Source of the DNA: Fulvia fulva
Lineage: Eukaryota; Ascomycota; Dothideomycetes; Mycosphaerellales; Mycosphaerellaceae
NCBI RefSeq assembly: GCF_020509005.1
Contig: NC_063013.1
Span: 2,914,001 to 2,978,000 of the forward strand
Length of the DNA stretch: 64,000 nucleotides
Direction: 5' to 3'
This document shows positions 35,759 through 45,335 of the stretch, one piece after another (position 1 is the first letter of the stretch; each line of letters begins with the position of its first letter). Below the pieces are notes generated by a model. That model had not been told where the DNA came from and made no database searches. It worked only from the letters and a program-made list of their open reading frames with translations. The position numbers and the translations under genes are program-made.

Positions 35759-37885
35759 ATGCCTAGAGAACGCAACGCGGCGACACCATCAGCAGGTGGT
35801 CGCGCGCTCGTAGACAGTCAGGATACAGGCACCGTCACGCCTCCCCCGAACCCAGACAACATGACTTCACAAACAGCGAACGGCGGCATGCGACCGCTAC
35901 CTAAGCCTAAGGGCAAAAGCAAGCAGCGCACATCTCTTTTCCCCGACCTCTCCTCTTTCCCTCAGAGTCAGACACAGGACGACAACCGGCGGGTCACAGT
36001 AGACACCGGTGTCGCGCTACAACAAGAGATTGATAAAGCTTACCAGAAGGCCTTCGAGCGAGAAGAAGGTGGTGAGATTGACTTTACAGAACTGTTCGAG
36101 TTCAAGCTCGAAGAGAACCCAGGCGGCGACCCAGACGAGGTGTATCTATCACTCGACGAGGCAGAACACATTCTCGCATCCGAATACCAGAATGTCACCC
36201 CAGACAACCTCACGACCCTTGCATCCCAACACCCGAAGACCACCCACGACTTCGTGCTACAAGCAGTCAACACGGCAATTACTAAGGGCAGACAACTCGA
36301 TGTAATGGAGCGAGCCAACGACCTCCAGAACACCCAGTACACCACGCTGTACACCGAATACGACCGCATCTACAAGATGCTGCGAAGTGAAGAGCTTGTC
36401 ACACAGAAAATGGCAGCAGATCTCAAGAGCAAGAAGGATTGCGACCCAGCTAAGTTGCAAGAGCTGGGGAAGAAATACAAGGAAGCCAACAACCTGTGCA
36501 AGCAGTTCAGCGAGATCTGCGAGAAGGAGAAGAAGAAGGCACAAGATGCTGAGGCGAAGAACCAGGCCCTACAACAAGAAGTCGATGACCTGAAGGCTCG
36601 GCTTGAGGCAGGAGACACCACACAGAACGGAGGTAGGGGCCGCTCAGGCCGCCGACCCTCTCGTTCCCGCCCACGCGAGACCTCACTCGAGCAGCTATTG
36701 CGTAGGTATCGCGAAGCTGCTGGTGGAGGGGGCGGTGGCGGTGGTGGTGATAACGATAACGATGGAGACGACGATGACCGTGGCGACAATGGCCGAGGAC
36801 GTGACAACGACCGTCCGCGACCAGGACCCAACAACAGTCGTGACTCGAGAATGCGCAACACCCGCACCCAGACACCACTGGTTGACCTTCCAGAACGTCT
36901 CTTCACCATTGACCGCACCCTCACTCGCGGCATGGAGATCGGCAAGGGTGTGCCCGACCCTAAGCACTTCAAGAACGATGACGACCCCAATTTCGACAGC
37001 TGGTACAGCAGTGTTCTCCTAAAGCTGACTGTAGCAACCTTCCGCACTGAGGCAGATGGTCTGCGCTTCGTGTATGGGTGGACACAAGGTGATCCTCAGC
37101 GAAGCATCAAGCCGAGGATCCCTGTGCCTGGACAGCAGTCCTTCAACGAGTTCAAGACTGGAGAAGAGTTATTAGACTGGATGACACGCCAATATGGCAC
37201 ACGCAATGAGGGAACCAAGGCTATGGTTGACATTGCTACCTGCAAGCAAGAACAAGGCGAAACCTTTGTAGCCTTCCATGCCCGCTACTCGAAGTTGCGC
37301 GCCTGGATGTCATGGACCGATGAGACCGAGCTCATGCTGTTCCGTAACCGACTGAACCGCAAGTACTTCATCAAGACCTTCGGCGACCGCGAAGTCGACC
37401 GCCGCCTAGACAGCATGCAAGACGTTATCGAGGAGTGCACCGCACTGGACGAGAGTTTCTACGAGACAGATCGACTATACCCGCAGAAGGAGCGCCCCCG
37501 GGGCAATGGCAACTCGAACAGCAATGGCGGCCAGAACAACCAGAACAACGGCAACGCAGTTGCTAGTGCCGCTGCCGGTGTAGCAGGTGCCTTGGTACAG
37601 CGCCCACTACAGTACGCTGGTACCAAGAAGAAGGAGGATCTGCCGACACATCTACAGAACCTGCCTACGCTCAACCGTGAGCAGCGCGAAGACCTTAAGA
37701 AGCAGGGTAAGTGCTACCGCTGCCGTACAGGTTCTCACGTGTCGACCAACCCTGAATGCCCAATGTATGGGTACGATGGCGACTATCGCCCACCGCGTCC
37801 ACGCAATACCACGCCGAATCCGAACGCGAACCTCAGTTCCCTAGCCGCCGATCCGCGGCAGGGAAATGGCACGACCGCTGCCTAA
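35759..37885 (+). CDS. G1a Gag
   Basis: 708 residues, open from ATG 35759 to TAA 37883-37885. In order: a Pro/Thr-rich N-terminus; an acidic segment at about residues 90-135; a long charged coiled coil at about 206-286; an Arg/Ser-rich stretch; a Gly run followed by Asp/Asn/Arg-rich sequence at about 321-355; a retrotransposon Gag capsid domain at about 440-570 (ending with the FYETDR region); and one zinc knuckle at 652-667 with unusual spacing CX2CX4HX6C. It should assemble the virus-like particle and bind the RNA. Its last codons overlap pol, which is in the -1 frame. No stop or frame damage, unlike the copies at 30275-32395 and 54996-56967. Confidence 0.95.
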   Translation: MPRERNAATPSAGGRALVDSQDTGTVTPPPNPDNMTSQTANGGMRPLPKPKGKSKQRTSLFPDLSSFPQSQTQDDNRRVTVDTGVALQQEIDKAYQKAFEREEGGEIDFTELFEFKLEENPGGDPDEVYLSLDEAEHILASEYQNVTPDNLTTLASQHPKTTHDFVLQAVNTAITKGRQLDVMERANDLQNTQYTTLYTEYDRIYKMLRSEELVTQKMAADLKSKKDCDPAKLQELGKKYKEANNLCKQFSEICEKEKKKAQDAEAKNQALQQEVDDLKARLEAGDTTQNGGRGRSGRRPSRSRPRETSLEQLLRRYREAAGGGGGGGGGDNDNDGDDDDRGDNGRGRDNDRPRPGPNNSRDSRMRNTRTQTPLVDLPERLFTIDRTLTRGMEIGKGVPDPKHFKNDDDPNFDSWYSSVLLKLTVATFRTEADGLRFVYGWTQGDPQRSIKPRIPVPGQQSFNEFKTGEELLDWMTRQYGTRNEGTKAMVDIATCKQEQGETFVAFHARYSKLRAWMSWTDETELMLFRNRLNRKYFIKTFGDREVDRRLDSMQDVIEECTALDESFYETDRLYPQKERPRGNGNSNSNGGQNNQNNGNAVASAAAGVAGALVQRPLQYAGTKKKEDLPTHLQNLPTLNREQREDLKKQGKCYRCRTGSHVSTNPECPMYGYDGDYRPPRPRNTTPNPNANLSSLAADPRQGNGTTAA

Positions 37886-37903
37886 GCGTGGTAGACAGCG
37901 GTC
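37861..37903 (+). promoter_or_regulatory. candidate -1 ribosomal frameshift signal between gag and pol
   Basis: GGGAAAT at 37861-37867 fits X XXY YYZ in the Gag frame (cag-gga-aat). After 5 nt comes a perfect 8-bp stem, GACCGCTG (37873-37880) with CAGCGGTC (37896-37903), and a 15-nt loop holding the gag stop. A -1 slip leads directly into the open pol frame. The arrangement persists in G1b. Confidence 0.75.
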
Positions 37904-40900
37904 ACCCGAACTTCCTAGGACAGAAAGAGCATGAGATTGAGAGACACGGAACGCAAGAGACGGTAACAGACTATAGTGAGGAGCTTAAGATATCGGCATG
38001 CGCACTGGATAAGCAACAGCCAGCTGTGTACCCTCACATAGTGTTACCCGTAATGATACAACAGAGAAAGGCTCGAGGCCTTGTAGATTCTGCTTCCACC
38101 TCTCTCTTTCTTGACTGGAAATTCACACGCAAATACACAATACCCCTGATCCCTTTGACGCAAAGCCGACGACTAACACTGGGAGATGGAACGGCCACTG
38201 CGCGGCAGATTACACACGCGGCCCCTGTAGACGTAGTCATAGGCGATCATCACGAGCAAATGTTATGCTACGTCACCGACCTCGAATACGACATCGTCTT
38301 TGGCCTGCCGTGGCTTACAGCGCACAACCCAAACATCTTCTGGGAGACAGGCGAGGTGGCATTCAGGTCGGATTACTGCTTTGGTCACTGTCTACAGAAT
38401 AAGACACCGACAACAGTGCAATCCCTGAACCACCGCGAGAAGAAGAAGCAGGCACTAGTACGGTACGGACCAGAGCCCTTCACTGGAGATGTAGCGAGCT
38501 TCACAGCAGGAGGAGCAGAGCTGAATGCCTCATCATATGACCTGGAAGACATAGACGATGAAGAAGTGGACTGCCAGGGCGTTTCTCAACGCGCGTGGGG
38601 GATGTACGCGCACCGGCCTGGGGCTGAGTGCTTCTACATCATGCCCACTAGGCGTGAGAGCGACGGCGGAGAGCTTAAGCTGAGTGCAATGGCTGCTGAT
38701 GATCTGGACCAATTCTTGAACAAGCAGTTCAATCACAACCCGAAGGAGAAGTTGCCGCCAATGTACCACGATATTGCGGACGCTTTCTCAGCTAAGGATC
38801 ATGAAGGACTCCCACCTCACCGACTAGGCGTAGATCATGAGATTCACATTAAGCCTGATGGTCCACAAGAGCCACCATACCGCAAGCCCTACGGCCTAGC
38901 TGAGAAGGAGAACGAGGCAGTTAAAAAATGGCTAGACGAGCAAACATCTGAAGGGAAGGTGCGGAAAGCAGGGCAAAAGACGAACCAGTCTCCTGCACCA
39001 GTGCTAGTGGTACGTAAGCCTGGAGGTGGGCTGCGTGTTTGTATCGACTACAGAGGATTGAATGCGATCACTATCAAGAACCGGTATCCGATTCCCTTGA
39101 TACAAGAGACGCTCAACCGCATGCACGGCAAGAAGTACTTCACAAAGCTGGACATTGTAGCAGCCTTCAACAAGTTACGGATAGCTAAAGGGCACGAGTG
39201 GTTGACAGCGTTTGCGACACGATACGGCATCTACGAGTGTCTAGTGTTGCCATTCGGCTTGTGCAACGGACCAGCATCGTTCCAATCATACATCAACAAG
39301 GTCTTGCAAGAACACCTAGACGACTTTGTGTCGGCCTACCTGGATGACGTACTTATCTTCAGTGACACCTTGGAGGAGCACATTGAACACGTGCGGAAGG
39401 TTCTCACTAAGCTACGCGATGCAGGACTTACAGTGGACATCGACAAAAGCGAATTCCACCAACAGAAGGTGAAGTATCTTGGGCTAATCATAACCCCTGA
39501 CGGCATCGAGATGGACCCCGAGAAACTCGAATGTATTCAGACATGGGAAGCTCCTGAGAACCTGAAGGATGTCCAGGCCTTCCTTGGATTTGCCAACTTC
39601 TACAGGCGATTCATCGAAGCATTTTCGCGCATAGCTGCTCCTCTCACAAACCTGACCAAGTCGGACGGACCAAGCAATCACAAGAACAGAAGGATTCAAT
39701 GGTCACTAGATTGCCAACGAGCCTTTGACAATTTGAAAGCTGCGTTCAGCAAAGCCGGCATGCTCGCACATTACGTGCCAGGCAGGGAAACAGTAATAGA
39801 GACAGATTCTTCAGATTTTGTGAACGCCGGCGTGCTTTCGCAGTATGACGAGAATGGTGTGCTACATCCTGTGGCCTTCTACTCGAAGAAGTTGAGTCCA
39901 CAGGAGTGCAATTATGAAATCTATGATAAGGAACTGTTAGCCATCATCAAGGCTTTTGAGGAATGGAGACCCGAGCTCGCCTGCGAGGCAGATGATGAGG
40001 ACTCACAGCCAGTCAAGATTTACACCGACCACAAGAACCTGGAATACTTCATGACGACAAAGCAGCTAAATCGGCGACAAGCGCGTTGGGCTGAGTTCTT
40101 GTCACAGTTCAACTTCAAGATAATATACCGTCCAGGACTTCAAGGTACAAAGCCAGACAGCCTGACGAGACGCAGCCAGGACCTTCCGCAGGGGGTGGAC
40201 GACCCTCGGAACCAGCATCAGCATCAGACATTGCTGCCTCCTAAGCGATTCCTTAAGATCGCCTCACTACAGGCAACAGTAGAAGATGCGCCGGAAGAAG
40301 AGGAACCAGTACCGCTAAACCCTGAAGCTGAAGAGTTTATGCCTACAGAACGAGATGCGCCTACTGAACAACCGGCGACGCGTGAAAGTCAGCGGGAAGC
40401 CGAACTCGAGTATCGAATGTCGACGGCGTACGTAACCGATAACGAGCTCAAGACCGCGATTAAGGACCTGCAGAAAGACCGCACTCCTACACTGCTACAG
40501 AGAGCGAAGATTCACCCAGCACACTGCAAAGTGGATGGCGACCTGCTATATGTTCGAAACCAATACGACGGCTGGAGCTTATGGGTACCAAATGACCAAG
40601 CTTTACAGACCAGGATAATCAAGATAAACCATGACGCTCCAGCAGCAGGCCATCCAGGACGAGCTCGCACTTATGAACTCGTAGCACGTGAATTCTACTG
40701 GCCTGGATTAGCGAGATCCGTGCGCAGATACACCGCGAATTGCCGCACCTGCCGTACAACAAAATCTCTGCACTCCCAGCCACTAGGATTACTACAGCCA
40801 CTTCCTGTTCCAGATCGGCCTTGGAAACACATTGCAGTCGACTTCGTTGTCGGACTCCCAGACAGCACTCTTGACGGCATGGTCTACAACAACATTATGA

Positions 40901-42552
40901 CCGTCACTGACAGGCTTACTAAGGAAGTCGAGCTGATCCCTATTGGCGCAATGACAGCACAGAATACGGCAAGGCTTTTCCTCAAACATGTGTTCTGTCG
41001 GCGCGGGTTTCCTGACACCATTACATCAGACCGTGGCAAGCAGTGGGTTGCTACCTTCTGGAAGAAACTCTGCAAGATGCTCCGCACAAATCGCAAGCTG
41101 AGTTCTTCGTATCACCCAGAAACTGATGGACAGTCAGAACGCACTAACCAGGCGATGGAACAGTATCTCCGCATGTTCACCAACGAGGCACAGGATGACT
41201 GGGCAGAATGGCTGTGCCTTGCTCAGTTCGCGATCAACAATCACCTGTCTGAGACTACTGGTGTGTCGCCGTTCTACGCCACCTTAGGATACAACCCTGA
41301 GTTCATAGAGCGAGTTGACCTGAACGCTGGAAAGGAGGGAGGACTGACCACTCTCCAGCGACTGGACGCGCGATCAGCAGAAACCTTTGTGCGTCGAATT
41401 TGCGAGCTTCACAAACACCTTCAAGAGAATATGCGAATGTCACAAGCTCTCCAAGCAGAGGCAGCAAACCGCCACCGAAGCATTCCTCCAGACTACAAGG
41501 TGGGTGATTGGGTGTATCTTAGCACCAAGAACATCCGCACGACTCGACCATCTAAGAAGCTGGACAGGAGATATGCCGGCCCTTACCAGATCACGGAAGT
41601 TATGCCGGCCAGACTCTCTTATCGACTGAAACTATCAGACGCTCTAGTAGGACTTGATAACTGCTTCCACACCTCACTACTACAACGAGCCGACCACCCC
41701 GATTTCCCACCACTTGAAGGGCAGCATCTGGCGCCGCCACCACCGATAACTATCGAACCTGACACCACCGAGGCTGATGCAGCAGCCGATGTAGTGGCAG
41801 CACCTACGCACATGTACGAGGTGGAAAAGATCCTTGACATGTACACCCGTAAGCGGGCAGGCAAGGTGAAGAAGGGGCACAAGCGCAAAGTAGATACATG
41901 GTACAAGGTGAAATGGGCTGGATATCAGAACGAAGAGGATGGTGAGACCTGGCAACCTGCAGAGGACATGCTTGAACACGCAGCCGCCGCTGTTGCAGAC
42001 TTTCACCATAACCGGCCGGAGTTGTCTACGCCTGTAGGCTTCGCAGCTCCATCTGACTGGTCCCTACCAGCCACTGAGATACTCGGGCTCAACTCGATCA
42101 GGGTCATTCCGAAAGACACCGTCACGAATGAGTCGCCTCGAGCCTTGCCTCTAATAGAATCTGCTCCGCACATATTCGATACTCGAGTGGAGCCTACAGA
42201 GCCTGCAATGATACCCAACTTTGGTCATAAGGATCATACGCGAGTGCGAGCCGAAGACAGACTTAGATCTGGGGCAAGCCAGCTAACTAGGCAACATGTT
42301 TCTCGAAGGAAGCCGGTCGAGGATAGTCTTGATAGAGCGAATGCGATGTTATCGGATGACGACAGGGCACTAGAGGATGATTCGGCGTTCGCGCGATTAT
42401 GGAGCTCGACAGGCAAGTGGCCTCACAAGGTGAATAACGCTCAGAGGACTGAGGCGTGTTTTGGGAGGGGGGGTACTGTCACGGGCAGCCCGCGACCCCT
42501 CACTGTAGCTGCGTCGGCCCGGCTGAACCGCGGACCTTCTGCATCGGGTTAG
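37864..42552 (+). CDS. G1a Pol (protease, RT, RNase H, integrase, chromodomain)
   Basis: The frame is open from at least 37756, but translation probably enters by -1 frameshift near 37864. Counting from 37756: aspartic protease with Asp 111 in LVDSAS; RT with AAFNKL, LPFGL and catalytic YLDD (Asp 530-531); RNase H with ETDSSD (Asp 684); integrase zinc domain HX..H..CX2C about 959-999; catalytic Asp 1029, Asp 1092 and Glu 1128 (DX35E); a GPY-type module (YAGPYQI) near 1275; and a chromodomain at about 1354-1423 starting YEVEKILD. A tail of about 175 residues follows and ends inside the 3' LTR. Chromodomains direct chromovirus integrase to methylated-histone chromatin, which fits the nested site. 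All catalytic residues expected are present. Confidence 0.95.
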   Translation, partial: KWHDRCLSVVDSGHPNFLGQKEHEIERHGTQETVTDYSEELKISACALDKQQPAVYPHIVLPVMIQQRKARGLVDSASTSLFLDWKFTRKYTIPLIPLTQSRRLTLGDGTATARQITHAAPVDVVIGDHHEQMLCYVTDLEYDIVFGLPWLTAHNPNIFWETGEVAFRSDYCFGHCLQNKTPTTVQSLNHREKKKQALVRYGPEPFTGDVASFTAGGAELNASSYDLEDIDDEEVDCQGVSQRAWGMYAHRPGAECFYIMPTRRESDGGELKLSAMAADDLDQFLNKQFNHNPKEKLPPMYHDIADAFSAKDHEGLPPHRLGVDHEIHIKPDGPQEPPYRKPYGLAEKENEAVKKWLDEQTSEGKVRKAGQKTNQSPAPVLVVRKPGGGLRVCIDYRGLNAITIKNRYPIPLIQETLNRMHGKKYFTKLDIVAAFNKLRIAKGHEWLTAFATRYGIYECLVLPFGLCNGPASFQSYINKVLQEHLDDFVSAYLDDVLIFSDTLEEHIEHVRKVLTKLRDAGLTVDIDKSEFHQQKVKYLGLIITPDGIEMDPEKLECIQTWEAPENLKDVQAFLGFANFYRRFIEAFSRIAAPLTNLTKSDGPSNHKNRRIQWSLDCQRAFDNLKAAFSKAGMLAHYVPGRETVIETDSSDFVNAGVLSQYDENGVLHPVAFYSKKLSPQECNYEIYDKELLAIIKAFEEWRPELACEADDEDSQPVKIYTDHKNLEYFMTTKQLNRRQARWAEFLSQFNFKIIYRPGLQGTKPDSLTRRSQDLPQGVDDPRNQHQHQTLLPPKRFLKIASLQATVEDAPEEEEPVPLNPEAEEFMPTERDAPTEQPATRESQREAELEYRMSTAYVTDNELKTAIKDLQKDRTPTLLQRAKIHPAHCKVDGDLLYVRNQYDGWSLWVPNDQALQTRIIKINHDAPAAGHPGRARTYELVAREFYWPGLARSVRRYTANCRTCRTTKSLHSQPLGLLQPLPVPDRPWKHIAVDFVVGLPDSTLDGMVYNNIMTVTDRLTKEVELIPIGAMTAQNTARLFLKHVFCRRGFPDTITSDRGKQWVATFWKKLCKMLRTNRKLSSSYHPETDGQSERTNQAMEQYLRMFTNEAQDDWAEWLCLAQFAINNHLSETTGVSPFYATLGYNPEFIERVDLNAGKEGGLTTLQRLDARSAETFVRRICELHKHLQENMRMSQALQAEAANRHRSIPPDYKVGDWVYLSTKNIRTTRPSKKLDRRYAGPYQITEVMPARLSYRLKLSDALVGLDNCFHTSLLQRADHPDFPPLEGQHLAPPPPITIEPDTTEADAAADVVAAPTHMYEVEKILDMYTRKRAGKVKKGHKRKVDTWYKVKWAGYQNEEDGETWQPAEDMLEHAAAAVADFHHNRPELSTPVGFAAPSDWSLPATEILGLNSIRVIPKDTVTNESPRALPLIESAPHIFDTRVEPTEPAMIPNFGHKDHTRVRAEDRLRSGASQLTRQHVSRRKPVEDSLDRANAMLSDDDRALEDDSAFARLWSSTGKWPHKVNNAQRTEACFGRGGTVTGSPRPLTVAASARLNRGPSASG
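42463..42476 (+). other. polypurine tract of G1a
   Basis: GGGAGGGGGGGTAC lies directly before the TGTCAC start of the 3' LTR, the place of the plus-strand primer. It is read through by the pol frame. Confidence 0.8.
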
Positions 42553-42660
42553 CGCGGCTTGGCTTTACTTTATAACTTCGCCGCGCCTCGCGCTCCTCTT
42601 TCGTAGCTTCGTAGAACAACAACTATCTCATTCGGACCCTATGGTACGCGCGCCCTTACA
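42477..42660 (+). repeat. 3' LTR of G1a
   Basis: Identical to 35439-35622. The first 76 bp are also the end of the pol frame (TAG at 42550-42552). Confidence 0.97.
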
Positions 42661-44243
42661 GTCCCCCCTTAACCTCTTATTGCCAATAACCTAAGGTAGC
42701 GCTAGGTGTTCGGATAGGTCGAACTGAACGACATCTTCTTTTTCTTTTGTTAGAGTACCCTGATCTCTAAACTTCTAGTATTCCCTAATGTCCTTTAGGT
42801 AAGGGGGAAGTTATATAAATAGCGGTTGCTATAGTGTTAATAACTTAGGTAGGTTCTATATAGATCCACCGTTATCGGCCTTCGATAGTATTAAACCCGC
42901 CTTAATATTTTCTCCTAGCCTTCGTAACGGTGTCTCTAATAATCCCCTATCGGAAAATTTCGCCCTAAAGGGCTTCCTCCTAATAGGATTACGCTGTAGC
43001 GCTCGACTCGGCTAGTTAGTAAAGGTGATACCAAGATCTATATCTCCCCCCTTCTTATTCTTAAACTAGTCGACGTGACTATACGCTTTTATAGCTTTTA
43101 TATCGGGATCCTAGAATAGCTATTGTTTTGTAGTGTTTTCTAAGTAGCCTATAAATACGGCCTCTTTTCCTCGGTTTATTAACTTGTCTCTCCTTAAGCC
43201 TTAAGGTTAGGCTCTTAGGTCTATATAGACTATAGCTTTGTATCCCTAGACGCGGAAATGATCGACTGACGGTATATAGCTAGTAAAGGCTTCTTCTAGT
43301 AAAAGAGCAATACTATTAATAATCGGACTATTAGGCAGTCTGTTTCTAATCATAGTCTATACTTACAAAGCTTCTAGCTAGAACTCAACTAGTATACTAG
43401 AGTCTTTAAGCATAGCCCGGACTATGTTCTTAGAGGCTTGAATTGACCTTTCTATAGGTCTATTTCAAAGAGAGTTATAGGCATTAGTTATGTCTATCTA
43501 AGTACTAAACTCCTTCTCCTACTCTTTTAGTAAGACGAGAATTTCCTTTATACTATTACTACGGATTGTAGACAGAAAGCACCTTAACTACCGTTCTACC
43601 TAGACCTTCTAATCCCGTAGGGCTATAGGAGCGTCGCTCCTAGCCTTCAAAGGGATTACCCACTTCTTCCTAAAGAAGTTGTCTATAATCTTAAGCTAAT
43701 ATTTATATCCTAGCCTAGAGACTACGCCCTGAAAAGGCCTATAGATGTCAATAGAGATGAGGGCTAGCCTCTTCCCTTTCCTCTCTATAGTAGGTCCTTT
43801 GAACTTCCTTATATTTATAGGGGAGCAGACCTTGCAATTCTAGTGTTTAGAAGGAACAGGAATAGGATCTTTCTTATTAGTGACTCTATATAGGTTTCTT
43901 AGCAGTCCCTTATTAAGGTGTATACATCTTCTATACTATAGCTCCTACTGATCTTCGGACTTAGTATTAGCTATAGCGGTACCGTTACGTTCTTAAGAGA
44001 GTATACTAGTATACTATAGCTTAAGAATTTCCGAGATCGAGTAGATAAACGGTACTCCTCCTCGAAGTTTAGTCTAGATAACGGGTTTACTAGACAAGGA
44101 TTTTAGGGCAAAACTAGGTAGTTAGATAGCAAACTGTTAGCTAAACTAATTCTACGAAACAAGACTAACTCTTAGGCTAGGAACAAACAGGACATTTTCT
44201 AAGACAATTTACTTTCTAGAAGGACTACCTACTACTACACTTC
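42661..44243 (-). pseudogene. copia C pol, middle part (linker and integrase)
   Basis: It continues copia C after the G1a insertion, starting with the second GTCCC copy (42661-42665). It aligns with copia B 23375-24890. The integrase core and the Cys-rich pre-integrase segment are recognisable near 43640-43930, with many stops. It ends at the LINE4 insertion, whose target duplication is 44244-44259. Confidence 0.78.
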
Positions 44244-44259
44244 CTATATATATAGCTTA
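44244..44259. repeat. target-site duplication of LINE4, left copy
   Basis: CTATATATATAGCTTA (16 bp) is repeated exactly at 47920-47935. Copia B at 24900-24913 shows the unoccupied site. Confidence 0.9.
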
Positions 44260-45335
44260 GTCGACGACGAGAATCACCTATACGTAGTGTCGGCTACGAA
44301 CCTCTTGTCTAGCTACGAGAGAGCTAAGTATTCTTACGCTAGAGCGTCGTAGGCGCGACGGGCGCGTAACGTAGGCGAAGCCGCGGCGAACAGAGGACTA
44401 CTAGTAAAACGGGTATAAAAACCATCCGACGAGCGTGTACTCGTGTCGGGAGCGAGTCCCTCTTCTTTCTACGTGTAAGAAGGGCGCGGAACCGTAGCCT
44501 ATACGCTCGATAGGACACCTCTAGTATAAGTATAGAATTTTTACCTCCGGAGACCGTAAACCGCGCGGGCTAAGCGACGAACATTAGACGAGCGGACTAC
44601 AGAACAACAACTAAGCGGACTATATAACGGCGTCGAGCGGACTACGAAACAATCTAGTGTTTGCTAGCAAGCAATGCGGTAGGTAGGTAGACACGCGACG
44701 AAGCCTATAAGGGCCTATTAAACACCCGGTATAGGAACGAGGGTTTTACCTAAGGCACTACCTGTCCCGCTAGACAACGTACCTAGTCTAATATAGTAGA
44801 TTGCGACGAGGAAAAGACGATAGCCTGAGCAAGGAAAAGACGGCTATTAGGACGGGGAAAAGACGTATAATATAAGTAGATTAGTTCTATAATCGGGGAG
44901 GATCGAGGGTAGGGTAATAAGGAACTTTATATTAGTTAGTAGGTAGAAACGTAAGGAGTACGCTACCCGGCGTAGTGTGTGCCCCGAGCAAACCTACGAG
45001 GTATAGACGGCCGCTTTCTAGAGATAGGCTACGGTAACGCGAAGGGCGTCAAAACCTAGGGCGTAGTATATACTAGTAGCGACGGCTAACACTGTCTATA
45101 TAGCCCGAGAGGACGGATACGTATATCGGTTAATAGAGAGCACTAAAGGGCTTAGGCCTATAGAGGTAGATATTGGCTTAAGGAGCAAATAGGGAGGGGA
45201 GGCGTAGAGGGAAGCTTTTGCTCCGGGCTAACCTCTCGAAACGAGGCTATACGGTAGTACTAGATAAGTAGGAAAGCGCGGTTAAGACTTATCACCTTAT
45301 CTCGTAGCTAGCTTACTAAATACGATTCCTTCCTT
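44260..45335 (+). repeat. 1076-bp LINE 5' module (copy 2)
   Basis: Same length as 10381-11456, mainly transition differences. TATAAAAA at 44414-44421 is conserved. The junction is sharp: both copies agree up to TTCCTT, then LINE1 continues with RT of one family and LINE4 with linker/RT of another. Confidence 0.8.

Larger units (their letters stand above)
35439..42660 (+). mobile_element. Ty3/gypsy chromovirus G1a, intact and recent
   Basis: 7,222 bp with identical 184-bp LTRs, perfect GTCCC target duplication, open gag and pol, a self-priming site, a polypurine tract and a frameshift signal. It shows no sign of RIP, while the copia C sequence on both sides is saturated with it. It is the only element in the window that looks competent for transposition. 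Confidence 0.97.
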
